Shown: positions 43,334-52,510, numbered from the stretch's first letter. The stretch: 64,000 nucleotides of DNA from a virus (IMGVR_UViG_3300003322_000327:45606-109605); one strand, 5' to 3'. The notes: generated by a model from the letters alone, not told the origin. Numbers and translations are program-made.

Positions 43334-43345
43334 ACAGTAAAGAAC
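43334..43345 (+). promoter_or_regulatory. Promoter-like box ACAGTAAAGAAC
   Basis: Located right after the preceding stop codon and 15 bases before the ATG at 43360. It matches the recurring GTAAAGA core. Confidence 0.45.
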
Positions 43346-43359
43346 GGTTGGAGGTAGCG

Positions 43360-44046
43360 ATGGGTCCGTATCCAAAGGCACTCCAGCACCCACCGGGTCC
43401 GCTGGACTTCCCACACAACTTCAATCCGCACGCGGTCGGCATCTGGTTCCAGTCAGTTCGGAACCTGCCGGCCGATCCGAGGTCCGCATGGGTTGCAGCT
43501 CTCAGGCTCTACAAGGCCGGCTGCAAGTCGGCGGGCCTTTCGCCGTTTGCGGAGTCGAAGCAGGATACGAACATCGCGATTCGCAACTACCTCTGGCACC
43601 AGAGGCGGCACCTGGTCCGATTCATGAACGTGACCCGTTTCATGGTAGGAATCAAGCCGATCCGAAACCTGGTGCGTGAGGCTCGACTCGAGACCTACGG
43701 CTTCAGCATCGTCATCAAGGCGCCGGTTGAGATTCCGGACCCGACCTGGGTGCAGACGCTGTTCAGGCTCGGAGCCGGCTACAGATTCAATCACCAGCGC
43801 GATCAGTTGCGCAGGTACGTGCTGGAGCTCGACCCTGGGCTCATCGTCTTCGTCTACAACCAGGGTACGGTGCAAGCCAGGCGCTGGTTCATCGGCTACG
43901 AGGTTAAGGTCCCGCTGCTTCCGCTCTACCCAGCGGACTCGAACATGGACCTCAGAGCCAAAGAACAGTTCATCCTCGATCAGCTGTGGCGTCCATTGCA
44001 GAACAGCTATCGAGCCCTGAATCAAGACCGAGGACGACACCTATGA
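43360..44046 (+). CDS. Unknown protein
   Basis: 228 residues from ATG 43360 (GGAGG 5 bases upstream; TTG 43348 is less likely). Basic and aromatic-rich, mixed alpha/beta; no membrane segment. No family recognised. ATGA overlap with the next gene. Confidence 0.65.
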   Translation: MGPYPKALQHPPGPLDFPHNFNPHAVGIWFQSVRNLPADPRSAWVAALRLYKAGCKSAGLSPFAESKQDTNIAIRNYLWHQRRHLVRFMNVTRFMVGIKPIRNLVREARLETYGFSIVIKAPVEIPDPTWVQTLFRLGAGYRFNHQRDQLRRYVLELDPGLIVFVYNQGTVQARRWFIGYEVKVPLLPLYPADSNMDLRAKEQFILDQLWRPLQNSYRALNQDRGRHL

Positions 44047-44375
44047 GTACCGAAGTCGGTTTCGAGTACAGCTATAACGGACGTCAGGGCTTCGTCCGAG
44101 CCACGAGTTTCAGGCAAGCCCTCGACCACGCCAAGGTCAACTACCTGGTGCAGATTGGCTATGGCCCTCGGCACCCCAAGTTCAGGCTCAAGAAGTCGGA
44201 GTTGAGTGACGCACCGTTCAAACTCAAGTTCTCCGATCTCTCGTTCCAGCGCTACAAGGAACTCTACCTAGGGTTCCGCGAAGATCAACTGAGCGAAAGC
44301 GGCAAGGCAACGCTGTCGGACTTTCAGACCATCATCAAAGACAAGGAAAAGTTCAATGAGCTCCATCACCTCTGA
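44043..44375 (+). CDS. Unknown protein
   Basis: 110 residues from ATG 44043 (ATGA overlap). It has a beta-rich N-terminus and a charged helical C-terminus. It overlaps the large SNF2-type gene by 20 bases, suggesting coupling. Confidence 0.6.
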   Translation: MSTEVGFEYSYNGRQGFVRATSFRQALDHAKVNYLVQIGYGPRHPKFRLKKSELSDAPFKLKFSDLSFQRYKELYLGFREDQLSESGKATLSDFQTIIKDKEKFNELHHL

Positions 44376-47300
44376 AGCCGCGGCACCGCTGATGAAGCTG
44401 CCGCCCAACCCACTGCGCGCAGCAGTCCTCAAGCGTCCTCGCACGAACCTGGTGCCGAATCAGGACTACGCGCTGACCAAGGACCAGATGCAGTCGGGCT
44501 TCATGGCCGTCTTCAACTGGGCCTACTCCGGCGACCCGCGCAAGACCATGCTGAAGCTGGCGTTCAGCCCGCTGATGAACATGGCTTCGCTCTCGACTGG
44601 CAAGATGCCGGCCGCGAAGACGCCGGAGCAACGCAAGGAGCGCAAGAACCTCAACCAGTCGATCGCCGAGTGGGAGAAGAAGCGCCAGGACTTCAACCTC
44701 GCGCAGTACACGACCCTCAAGAAGGTCAACGCTGGCAACGAGAGCCACTTCTTGCTCGGTCTTCCGATCGTCAAGGTGTCGAGCCCTGACTCGGCCAACG
44801 CCGTGCTGATGATGTTCGGCGCCGAACCGCTGACCGACGAAGCGCGTGAGACCTTCAACGCGCCTCGTGACAAGCAGGTCACCGAAGACGGCACGCAAGC
44901 CGGTCCTCAAGTCGTGGCTTACGCGGCCTCTAAGTGCCTGGCCAAGGCTGGCCTCAACGGTGACACGACGGTCATGTTCGCCAAGTGCCTGCAAGCCGTT
45001 CGGTACTACTACACCGAGCACGATGTCGTCATCTTCCTCGAGTTCAAGATCCTGCCGCACGAAGCGCAGTATCTGGTCTCGGAAGACTGGGCGCAGATTC
45101 GTCCGGTCGACCTGTACCCGCTGTTCACGATGTGGGTCGAGGCCGAGTACGTGTCGAAGAAGTACGGCAAGAGCGCGACCTCGATGTCGAAGATCGCGCA
45201 GACGCTGCCGAAGCACCTGCCCGGCGACGAGCGTGTTGATCAGTTCAACATCTCGATCAACATGAAGGGTGAGCCACTCTGGATTCCGAAGGAGTGCGAC
45301 AACACCGTCAAGTACGAGACCATGTTCTCTGACGCAGGTCAGCAGGGCTCGGGCGAGTTCGCCCTTCGAAAGCCCGGCGCCTACAAGCAGCTGCAGCTGC
45401 CGGTCAACATTCCGATCCTGACCGACTGGGTGAACAACAAGTTCACGTACTCGAATGCGACGGGCAAGCCGCAGGTGATTGACCTCGCTCACTTCCGCAA
45501 GTGCAACGCCGCGATGGCGATGAACTTGATGAAGAAGTCGATGAAGAACAAGTACTTCACGACACTGCAGTACTACGGCGAAGCGGCTGGCCTGTCCGTC
45601 GTCGCCAAGGACTACGGTGCCGACACGAGTCACTGGCCGAACGCCAGCGACGACATGTCGATCGAGGACTATGCCAACTTCGCCCTCGCGCAGTTCTTCC
45701 AGCTCACCAACTCGGGCGCTCTCACGTTCTACGAACTGATGGACTCGCTGGCTCAGGCCAACCTGGATCGCGGCGACAAGGGTGCGCTCGATCCCAACGA
45801 TCCGGCAATGCTGCTGGCCCCGCTGGCGCGCTTCGTCGTCGCTCTCGGCCCGGCCATGATCCGCAACATCGACTCCATGTACAGCAAGTATGCGGTGATT
45901 ACGATGACGGAAGCGCTAGGCATGATCCAGCTGCTGGCCAGCTACGGGTCCGATCTCACTGGCACGCAGATCGCGGCTGACACGATCAACAAGCCGGCCA
46001 TCAACCAGGGCATCGACAAGAACTGGCAACCGGGCGCCATGCCGCTCGTCACCAAGAAGTTCAGCGAGCCTGACCAAGGTCTGCTGCCCCACCAGTACAA
46101 GGTGCGGAACATGCTGCGTCATCGTCCCGACCTGGCGGCTCTGCCGGTTGATGCTGGCGGTGGCAAGTCGATGCTGGCCATCACGGACGTGCTCGAAGAG
46201 ATCAAGCATGGCGAGTCGGAGCCGTACCTCATCATGTGCCCGTCGCACCTGGTGGCGAACTACGTGTCCGAGATCGTCGAGTTCACTGACGGCAAGGTCA
46301 ACGTGATCCCGGTTACGAGCTACAACATCCGTACCACGGGTATCGCTCGCTTCACCGAGATCCTGGAGGCGGCGCCGATCAACACCATCCTGATCGTCGA
46401 CTACGACGCTCTCAAGTTCCGGTCTCGCGCCACGGTTTATGGCACGACGACCATCACCGTGTACCCTGTCATCGAGCTGATCCGTCAGTTCCAGCCAGGC
46501 TACGTGTTCATGGACGAGTCGCACTTCCTGCGCAACGTCAACTCGGCGCGCATGAAGTCGGTGATGACCCTGGTCGCCGACATCAAGAAGAAGCGCCTGG
46601 CTTCCGGCACCATGAACCCCGACTCTCCGTCCGACCTGCCCGGTCAGATGGCGATCCTGGACCCGACGGTGTTCGGCACCCGTTCCGAGTTCAACGAGCA
46701 GTACGGTGAAGTCGTCAAGGGTCAGCGCGTCATCAGCTGGAAGCGCCACGGGCCGAACGCCGTCTCCACGGTGCTGACGAAGCTGCGTGGTTCCGTCGTC
46801 TGGGCCGGCGCCAAGCGCAAGGAATGGGCTTGCGCCCTGCCCGAGCGTCATGACCACTTCATCAAGGTCAACCTGACTCCACGTCAGAAGGAGATGTACG
46901 ACGCGATCTTCGACGACATGGTGGCGTCGATCCGCAAGGCTGCCGAGTCGGACAAGAATGCCAAGGCTCTGTTGGAGAAGCTGACGGGCAAGAAGGCAAG
47001 TGCCGAAGACGAAGAGAAGTTCGGCGACCTCGGTGACGTTCAGCCCGAGGACGAGGAAGACGATTCGGAAGATGACGTCGATGACGTGGGACCGGCTCTC
47101 CAGCCGTACCTGGCCGATATCGAGCGTTTCGTCACCAACCCAGGCTTCCACCCGTACGCTCGCAACGGCTTCATCAACGCTGAAGGCCAGAAGATCCCGC
47201 CGCTGACCGGCGACGACCTGAAGAGCCCGAAGGCGATCGCCCTCGAGTATCGACTGCGTGAGTACCTGAACACGCATGAGTCGAAGGCCATCATCTTCAC

Positions 47301-49233
47301 GAACTACAACGAGTCGACGGACAGCCTCTTCAACGCGATGCCGGACGACCTCAAGGCTTGCGGTCTGCTCTACAAGACCAGCAGCAAGACCGAGATGGTC
47401 AACGCGTTCAAGAAGAACCCGAAGATCCGCTGGATGATCGGTATCCGCAAGAGCCTGGAAGTCGGCCTGAACCTGCAGCAAGCCGGCTACCTGTGCCGCA
47501 TGGAAGGTGTGTGGACGCCGGGCGAACAGGAGCAAGGTGACGCCCGTATCGAGCGCCCGAACTTCGGGCCCAACGGCGACAAGCGCACGGCTCTCCAGTT
47601 CGACACCATCGTGGCGAACCGGACGATCGACGTGACGAAGGCTGCCCGCCTCCGCGCCAAGATCGTGGCTCTGGCGAAGTTCGACAACAACCTCGACCCT
47701 GCGTATCAAGCGATCCCGGACATTCCTGTCATTCCGATGACGCTGGAAACGATCCAGACCATGAATGACTTCGACGACAACCTGGCGGCATACCAGGAGT
47801 CGATGAACATGCTGTCTGAGCACATCAAGTCCGAGTACGCCGAGTACAAGAAGCAGATCCTGGCTGCGGGCGGCTTCAAGTTCACGCAGGTGGCACAGGC
47901 TCCGACGCCTCCGGGTGCAGCGCTGTTGGCACGCGTGCCCTATGCCCAGGGTACCGAGCTCTACAACGCCTCCGAGATGGGCCTCGTCCGGGTCGACAAC
48001 TACCTGGGCATGGAACTGACCGGTGAAGACGATGACGACGACGCGCCGCCGATCGAGGATGATGACGAGTCGAAGGACAGCGCGGTCATCAAGGCTCAAC
48101 GAGCCAAGGTGATGGGCATGCGCTGCCACTGCGAGTTCGGCGATGGTGTCATCTTCGGCGCCGCCGCTCTCGGCAAGGGCAACTTCATCTCGCGCGTTCA
48201 CGTCGCACTCGACGACGGCACGAAGGCACGTGGTCTCAAGGCCACGAACGTCTTCGTCATGACCAGGACCGAGACCAACTCGATCGACATGCGAAACAAG
48301 ATCGCCCAGGCCGCAGGTCTGGACATCACCGCACCGATCACGGTTCCGGGTCTCGTCGTCAAGCAGTCGAAGGTGACGCAGAAGCAGCAGCGTGAACAAG
48401 AGAAGCAGCGCCAGCTCGAGATCCGTAAGGAGCAACTCGAGAAGCACAGCCTGGACAAGAAGGCGAAGCTCGCCATCGGCCTCCAGCTCTCGTTCATGAA
48501 CGGCTACATGCGTCTGCACTACGACATTGGCACCAACCAGGCCGCTGTAAAGGCGCTGCAGGCTGTCGGCTTCCAGCACGACCTGCCGTACTATCAGACG
48601 CGAATCAAGAGCTACAAGCAGCTGATCACTCAGGTCGAGAACTGGCTCGGGTCCGGCAAGTTCGAACTCAGCTCCAAGGTCGACCAGGATGCGTTCGAGG
48701 CCCTGGCACAAGAACTGGCGAACGGTACCATCGCGACTCGTGCGCGCTACATGCGCATGATGAGCGGCGGCAACTTCCGCAACTACCTGCGTCAAGCCTT
48801 CAAGCCGAGTCCGGATCGGACTCGCCTGTGTCTGTTCTCCATCGTCACTGACGGTGGCGATCGTGATCCGGGCGCTCTCAAGGAAGCGGAACGCAAGGGC
48901 GTGAACCCGAACTTCGGGGTCGCATACTTGTGTCTGCCTTCGGGTGGTGGCTTCCCTGGATCGAAGCTCGCGGTTGCTGACAAGTACAAGGCGCCCGGTA
49001 CGCGCTGGACCCTGTCCGACTCGTCGATGAGCCTGTTCGTCAACAACCTGCGGGGCGCGGCTGCCGTGCTCAACGAGTTGGGTCGTGCAGGCGTCAAGAT
49101 CGAGAATGGCGATGAGATCCGTCACCAAGCTGCGAACATGAAGAAGCTGACGCCGAAGGACGACGACACGATCGACCGTCGTGTCGCCGATGACGAAGCC
49201 GCGGGTGCTGCACCCGATCGCGGAGCCAAGTAA
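44356..49233 (+). CDS. Giant SNF2-type ATPase/helicase
   Basis: 1625 residues, the longest gene here. Helicase motifs lie in the middle: Walker A PVDAGGGKS (about 596-604), Ia LIMCPSHLV, DESH box FMDESHFLRN (about 717-726), III LASGTM, IV AIIFTNYNES and V-VI GIRKSLEVGLNLQQAG with EQEQGDARIERP (about 1055). An acidic insert (about 890-915) separates the two RecA lobes. The first 560 residues and the last 350 (with an alanine/lysine/glutamate-rich coiled coil near 1335-1375) are unassigned. Large SNF2 proteins in phages include anti-restriction proteins such as P1 DarB, but no methyltransferase motif is seen here. Confidence 0.85.
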   Translation: MSSITSEAAAPLMKLPPNPLRAAVLKRPRTNLVPNQDYALTKDQMQSGFMAVFNWAYSGDPRKTMLKLAFSPLMNMASLSTGKMPAAKTPEQRKERKNLNQSIAEWEKKRQDFNLAQYTTLKKVNAGNESHFLLGLPIVKVSSPDSANAVLMMFGAEPLTDEARETFNAPRDKQVTEDGTQAGPQVVAYAASKCLAKAGLNGDTTVMFAKCLQAVRYYYTEHDVVIFLEFKILPHEAQYLVSEDWAQIRPVDLYPLFTMWVEAEYVSKKYGKSATSMSKIAQTLPKHLPGDERVDQFNISINMKGEPLWIPKECDNTVKYETMFSDAGQQGSGEFALRKPGAYKQLQLPVNIPILTDWVNNKFTYSNATGKPQVIDLAHFRKCNAAMAMNLMKKSMKNKYFTTLQYYGEAAGLSVVAKDYGADTSHWPNASDDMSIEDYANFALAQFFQLTNSGALTFYELMDSLAQANLDRGDKGALDPNDPAMLLAPLARFVVALGPAMIRNIDSMYSKYAVITMTEALGMIQLLASYGSDLTGTQIAADTINKPAINQGIDKNWQPGAMPLVTKKFSEPDQGLLPHQYKVRNMLRHRPDLAALPVDAGGGKSMLAITDVLEEIKHGESEPYLIMCPSHLVANYVSEIVEFTDGKVNVIPVTSYNIRTTGIARFTEILEAAPINTILIVDYDALKFRSRATVYGTTTITVYPVIELIRQFQPGYVFMDESHFLRNVNSARMKSVMTLVADIKKKRLASGTMNPDSPSDLPGQMAILDPTVFGTRSEFNEQYGEVVKGQRVISWKRHGPNAVSTVLTKLRGSVVWAGAKRKEWACALPERHDHFIKVNLTPRQKEMYDAIFDDMVASIRKAAESDKNAKALLEKLTGKKASAEDEEKFGDLGDVQPEDEEDDSEDDVDDVGPALQPYLADIERFVTNPGFHPYARNGFINAEGQKIPPLTGDDLKSPKAIALEYRLREYLNTHESKAIIFTNYNESTDSLFNAMPDDLKACGLLYKTSSKTEMVNAFKKNPKIRWMIGIRKSLEVGLNLQQAGYLCRMEGVWTPGEQEQGDARIERPNFGPNGDKRTALQFDTIVANRTIDVTKAARLRAKIVALAKFDNNLDPAYQAIPDIPVIPMTLETIQTMNDFDDNLAAYQESMNMLSEHIKSEYAEYKKQILAAGGFKFTQVAQAPTPPGAALLARVPYAQGTELYNASEMGLVRVDNYLGMELTGEDDDDDAPPIEDDDESKDSAVIKAQRAKVMGMRCHCEFGDGVIFGAAALGKGNFISRVHVALDDGTKARGLKATNVFVMTRTETNSIDMRNKIAQAAGLDITAPITVPGLVVKQSKVTQKQQREQEKQRQLEIRKEQLEKHSLDKKAKLAIGLQLSFMNGYMRLHYDIGTNQAAVKALQAVGFQHDLPYYQTRIKSYKQLITQVENWLGSGKFELSSKVDQDAFEALAQELANGTIATRARYMRMMSGGNFRNYLRQAFKPSPDRTRLCLFSIVTDGGDRDPGALKEAERKGVNPNFGVAYLCLPSGGGFPGSKLAVADKYKAPGTRWTLSDSSMSLFVNNLRGAAAVLNELGRAGVKIENGDEIRHQAANMKKLTPKDDDTIDRRVADDEAAGAAPDRGAK

Positions 49234-49252
49234 GCTCCAATTTCATCAACAT

Positions 49253-49280
49253 GGACGGTCCTTCAAAGGCCGTCCCCTTT
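49253..49280 (+). terminator. Rho-independent terminator
   Basis: Stem GGACGGTC (49253-49260) pairs with GGCCGTCC (49268-49275), 8 pairs with one G-T, 7-base loop, then CCTTT. It lies 20 bases after the SNF2 gene and separates it from the head module. Confidence 0.75.
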
Positions 49281-49301
49281 CCACCACCTGAAGGAATCAT
49301 C

Positions 49302-49850
49302 ATGACGTTTTCCATGAACCCGCTGAAGAAGGCGATGCAAGCCGCCGGTCACGTGCTGTCCGAAGGCGAAGGCTTCCTGGTGCACGAACTCCAGACCGCG
49401 CGCGACTGGCTGCACTCGATCGGCATGGGCCACATCGGCGACGACTTCCACATGTTCGAGACCGAGATCGCCAAGCCGGCGTTCCACGGCATCGCCAAGG
49501 CCATCGGCTGGGTCAAGGACGAAGTCGTGGCCGAAGCCGAGAAGCTGAAGGCGGAGCAGGAGGCCAAGGAAGCTGCAGAAGCGGCCGCGAAGGCCCAAGC
49601 GGAAGCCGACGCCAAGGCTCAGGCCGAAGCTGCAGCTGCCGCGCAAGCCGCTGCTGAAGCCAAAGCCAAGGCCGATGCGGAGGCCGCCGCAGCTGCACAA
49701 GCAGCCGCCGATGCGAAGGCTGCGCAAGATGCGGTCGACGCAGCCAAGGCTGCCACGCAACAATCGGAAGCGGCTGACGCCGACGCCGGTTCGAGCGAGC
49801 AATCCGAGCAAGCCGCTGCTCCGGCCCCGGCTCCCGCCACCAAGGAGTAA
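49302..49850 (+). CDS. Alanine-rich coiled-coil protein
   Basis: 182 residues from ATG 49302 (GAAGGAATC upstream). Residues 1-80 form a mixed helical domain (GEGFLVHELQTARDWLHSIG). Residues 85-160 are a long Ala/Glu/Lys/Gln helix of repeated AEAKA-type units, and the tail is PAPAPATKE. The body resembles TolA-like or scaffold-like rods. It sits immediately upstream of head genes, so a head-core or accessory role is possible. Low-complexity composition limits family calls. Confidence 0.7.
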   Translation: MTFSMNPLKKAMQAAGHVLSEGEGFLVHELQTARDWLHSIGMGHIGDDFHMFETEIAKPAFHGIAKAIGWVKDEVVAEAEKLKAEQEAKEAAEAAAKAQAEADAKAQAEAAAAAQAAAEAKAKADAEAAAAAQAAADAKAAQDAVDAAKAATQQSEAADADAGSSEQSEQAAAPAPAPATKE

Positions 49851-49856
49851 TCGCAC

Positions 49857-50276
49857 ATGGCCCGTATCATTGGCAACACCGGTCCTGGGATGGAACCAAC
49901 CGGAACGGGCTCCGGAGTTGGCAAGTTCCGGGCCCCGTTCGGTCGTGTCACCATCATAGCTGACGCGGATGGTGACGTCTTCCGACTCCCAGTCTCAGCG
50001 CTGTTCGGCAAAGCCGGTCAGGTCTACCAGGGCATCTTCGCTCAGACCACGGCCGTGGCTACCGGTACCGTGCAGATCGACACGACGTTGATCGAGCCCG
50101 ACCTGGCATGCAACCCTGCGCAAGACGCAGTGGCTTCGGGTCAGCAGTCGCACTGGCACCCGGACACGACCGTGGCCGTCGGCACCGGCATCTCGAAGCT
50201 CAGCATCCCGTGCCCGACCGCGCTGCGCATCACCTTCGCAAAGAAGGGCACGATCCTCTACCTCACAGGAGTCTGA
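49857..50276 (+). CDS. Probable small virion protein
   Basis: 139 residues, beta-rich (FGRVTIIADADGDVFRLPVS, LRITFAKKGTILYLTGV) with Gly-rich N-terminus. It directly precedes the prohead protease. A head decoration or head-to-tail role is plausible by position, not by sequence. Confidence 0.55.
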   Translation: MARIIGNTGPGMEPTGTGSGVGKFRAPFGRVTIIADADGDVFRLPVSALFGKAGQVYQGIFAQTTAVATGTVQIDTTLIEPDLACNPAQDAVASGQQSHWHPDTTVAVGTGISKLSIPCPTALRITFAKKGTILYLTGV

Positions 50277-50277
50277 C

Positions 50278-51078
50278 ATGACTGGTCCGCGCTTTCCGCG
50301 TCAATACTTCTCGCAGGTGGAGCGCAAGGTCCAAGCTGAAGCCGAGCCTCAAGCCGAGGCTCCGGCTCAGCCGCTGATCCAAGGTCTCGGCCGTTCGGAC
50401 GAGCGTGCTGTCGATGGCGAGAAGGAACCCTCAGTCATCGAGCGCGTCGACTTCGAGTCGTGGCTGCCCTTCGCTGCGAAGACGTACCACATCAGTCCCC
50501 GTATCGAGGACTATGTTTTCAAGAACATGCCGATCTGTCCTTCGGACTTCCCGAATCGGAACGGCATCGCATTCCCGCTGCAGGAGCTCGTGCAGTTCCT
50601 GCCGCCTCCGATGAATCGCCAGGTCTTCAAGGCCTGGCAAGGCTGCCCAGTTCACCTCGAGCACGACAACGAAGACTGCACCAAGGCGTACGGTGTTGTC
50701 TTCGACACGAGCCTAAGCAAGATCCATGGCTACGGTCAAGGCAAGCACTGGAAGGTCATGGGCCTCATCGGAGTCGACAAGACCAAGTACCCGGAGATCG
50801 CGCAGGAAGTCCTGGACGGCAAGATCATCACGGGCTCGATGGGCGCCTTGGCAGACAGGTTCACGTGCTCGGTCTGCGGCCGCGAAGCCACCGAGAACAA
50901 GTTCATGAACTGCAACCACGTTGGCTCCACGAAGGAAGTCAATTGGAAACTCGTGGACTACATGGGCCAGCAACACATCGCGTACCTGAATGCGCACGGC
51001 CTCAGCCCGATCGAGTACAGCCTGGTGCGCGACCCTGCCTGGGTTGCTGCTCTCTCCGATCACATCATGGCATGGTGA
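50278..51078 (+). CDS. Prohead maturation protease
   Basis: 266 residues. His126/His129 in CPVHLEHDN and Ser187 in KIITGSMGALAD fit the His-Ser layout of herpesvirus/T4 gp21/HK97-type prohead serine proteases, and gene order (protease, scaffold, capsid) agrees. A C-x2-C at 197-200 (CSVC) plus CNH at 212-214 forms a probable zinc finger just after the catalytic Ser, an unusual insert. Residues 1-50 are a Pro/Ala/Glu-rich leader that may be self-cleaved. It probably trims the scaffold, capsid and tagged internal proteins. Confidence 0.75.
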   Translation: MTGPRFPRQYFSQVERKVQAEAEPQAEAPAQPLIQGLGRSDERAVDGEKEPSVIERVDFESWLPFAAKTYHISPRIEDYVFKNMPICPSDFPNRNGIAFPLQELVQFLPPPMNRQVFKAWQGCPVHLEHDNEDCTKAYGVVFDTSLSKIHGYGQGKHWKVMGLIGVDKTKYPEIAQEVLDGKIITGSMGALADRFTCSVCGREATENKFMNCNHVGSTKEVNWKLVDYMGQQHIAYLNAHGLSPIEYSLVRDPAWVAALSDHIMAW

Positions 51079-51083
51079 ACATC

Positions 51084-51434
51084 ATGAACAAGTTGCAAGC
51101 GAAGGCCCGTCTGCTGGCCGACAAGGTCGTTCAAGCTTCCAAAGTGGTGTGGGACTCCACGTTCCACAAGCTTTGGACGGATACCAATGGTGTTTACAAC
51201 ATCAAGACCAAGGAAGCTGGGCAAGCTCAAGTCCGCATCATGGGCAACCAAGGCGACGAAGACGAAGAGCTGCTCAATCAACTGAGCAAGAAGTACAAGA
51301 CCGGCAATCTCCAGTCCGGTGTTCCCAACATCGAGATGGAGATCGGCGGCGAAAACGTGCTTCTGACTTGGGACGAAGCGTACAACCTCGGCTATGCGCT
51401 GATGCGTAGCGCAGAGATAGCCTACTACGGCTAG
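51084..51434 (+). CDS. Shared-peptide (CTS-like) unknown protein
   Basis: 116 residues from ATG 51084 starting MNKLQAKARLLA, 5 bases after the protease gene; GTG 51075 is an alternative start. A compact alpha/beta body ends in an acidic helix (LTWDEAYNLGYALMRSAEIA). Its place between protease and scaffold supports a prohead-internal role for the tagged family. Confidence 0.7.
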   Translation: MNKLQAKARLLADKVVQASKVVWDSTFHKLWTDTNGVYNIKTKEAGQAQVRIMGNQGDEDEELLNQLSKKYKTGNLQSGVPNIEMEIGGENVLLTWDEAYNLGYALMRSAEIAYYG

Positions 51435-51506
51435 ACTGACTCCGCGAAAATGACATCGTTGGGACGAGCCGGTGACGGAGGGTCAACGGTTCGCAGAGGA
51501 GTCCGA

Positions 51507-51920
51507 ATGAAAGCGCATATTGAGGCTCTAGATCAGTCTCAACGTGCGTACCTCGGAGCTCTGCTCGCAGCAACGCGACCAGGTTCCGAACCGCACTTGA
51601 CTGCGGGTGATAGCCGGCTACCGACCGCGCGTTACCTTGCTGCCAATCGCGACCGGTTGATGGATGCTGACCTCGTTCTGGTCGGCTACAGCTACAGCGA
51701 TCCATTACCCGTTCACTGCTTTGTACAGGCTAAGACAGGCCAGCGCCTCTTTGACTCGAACCGTGTGTGCAAGCTCACTGATCGTAGTTACGAGTGGCCA
51801 ACCTGGCTCGGCATGACCATCAAAGGCGTAGTACTGGCGCGCATCAGCGTCAGGCACCTGCTCGGGGATTTCGTTCTACTCACGGCGCTCGAGGAAAGAA
51901 AGAGGCGTCGAACCGATTAG
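51507..51920 (+). CDS. Unknown protein, possible moron
   Basis: 137 residues from ATG 51507 (AGAGGAG upstream). Codon third positions look less G/C-biased than neighbours, judged by eye. No domain recognised; the C-terminus is basic (EERKRRRTD). Together with the next gene it interrupts the expected protease-scaffold adjacency, so late acquisition is possible. Confidence 0.55.
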   Translation: MKAHIEALDQSQRAYLGALLAATRPGSEPHLTAGDSRLPTARYLAANRDRLMDADLVLVGYSYSDPLPVHCFVQAKTGQRLFDSNRVCKLTDRSYEWPTWLGMTIKGVVLARISVRHLLGDFVLLTALEERKRRRTD

Positions 51921-51929
51921 TGGAGTGGT

Positions 51930-52406
51930 ATGTTCAAGTCAGTCATCAACTTCGGCCTTGCATTCGGTGTGCCGCTCATGGCGGCAGTCTTCACCGCAGT
52001 GATCTGTCAGTTCATCCCAGAACTTCCGTTGCCACCCGGCTCGAAGTTCTACGCGGATGTCGGCCTAGAGTGGATCACGGCCATACGAGTCCTCGGGTTC
52101 ATATGGCTCAGCCTGTGCCTACTTGTCGTCACCGCCGTGCATCAGCGCGACGTGGCGAACCGCAGGTCATTGGCGCTGAAGCGCAGGTGCACAGCACTCG
52201 CAAACTTCTTCGCCACGTTCGCTTCGTGGTCGCTGACTTTTCCAGGCATCATTCTTTTCGGTGGCGACTGGAACATTGCTTCCTGGGTCTTCGGTTTCTT
52301 CACATCGGCAAGTGCGGTATACACCTGCTACGTGATGATCACCACGGAGTCATTGGTCAAGTCGCTGATTGGCGACATCAGAGAAACAAGTCAGACCCCG
52401 ATCTGA
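51930..52406 (+). CDS. Four-helix membrane protein
   Basis: 158 residues. Hydrophobic segments at about 8-28, 47-68, 88-110 and 113-135 suggest four transmembrane helices, joined by a basic cytoplasmic loop (HQRDVANRRSLALKRR). It ends at a terminator. No family recognised. A membrane-acting role such as superinfection exclusion or lysis control is a guess from topology. Confidence 0.6.
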   Translation: MFKSVINFGLAFGVPLMAAVFTAVICQFIPELPLPPGSKFYADVGLEWITAIRVLGFIWLSLCLLVVTAVHQRDVANRRSLALKRRCTALANFFATFASWSLTFPGIILFGGDWNIASWVFGFFTSASAVYTCYVMITTESLVKSLIGDIRETSQTPI

Positions 52407-52410
52407 GCAC

Positions 52411-52442
52411 AAGGGCCGGTCACGCAAGTGGCGCGGCCCTTT
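52411..52442 (+). terminator. Rho-independent terminator
   Basis: Stem AAGGGCCG (52411-52418) with CGGCCCTT (52434-52441), closed by an inner CAC-GCAA-GTG hairpin, then TTA. It lies 4 bases after the membrane protein stop and isolates the head genes that follow. Confidence 0.75.
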
Positions 52443-52510
52443 ACTTCGCCCTCACGATCCGGTGACCACCCCGTTTTGGACTAAAAGTTGCACCCACCAT
52501 TTTTATTTTG

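Noticed and set aside
45916-49128. 1070-residue open frame antisense to the SNF2 gene
   Set aside because: It mirrors GC-rich codon use of the real gene, has no ribosome site or motif, and its composition (L, R, V, D, H rich) is typical of a shadow frame.
49550-49780. Possible DNA tandem repeat in the alanine-rich gene
   Set aside because: The repetition is at protein composition level (Ala/Glu/Lys/Gln helix); unit lengths and codons vary, so it is not a true DNA repeat.
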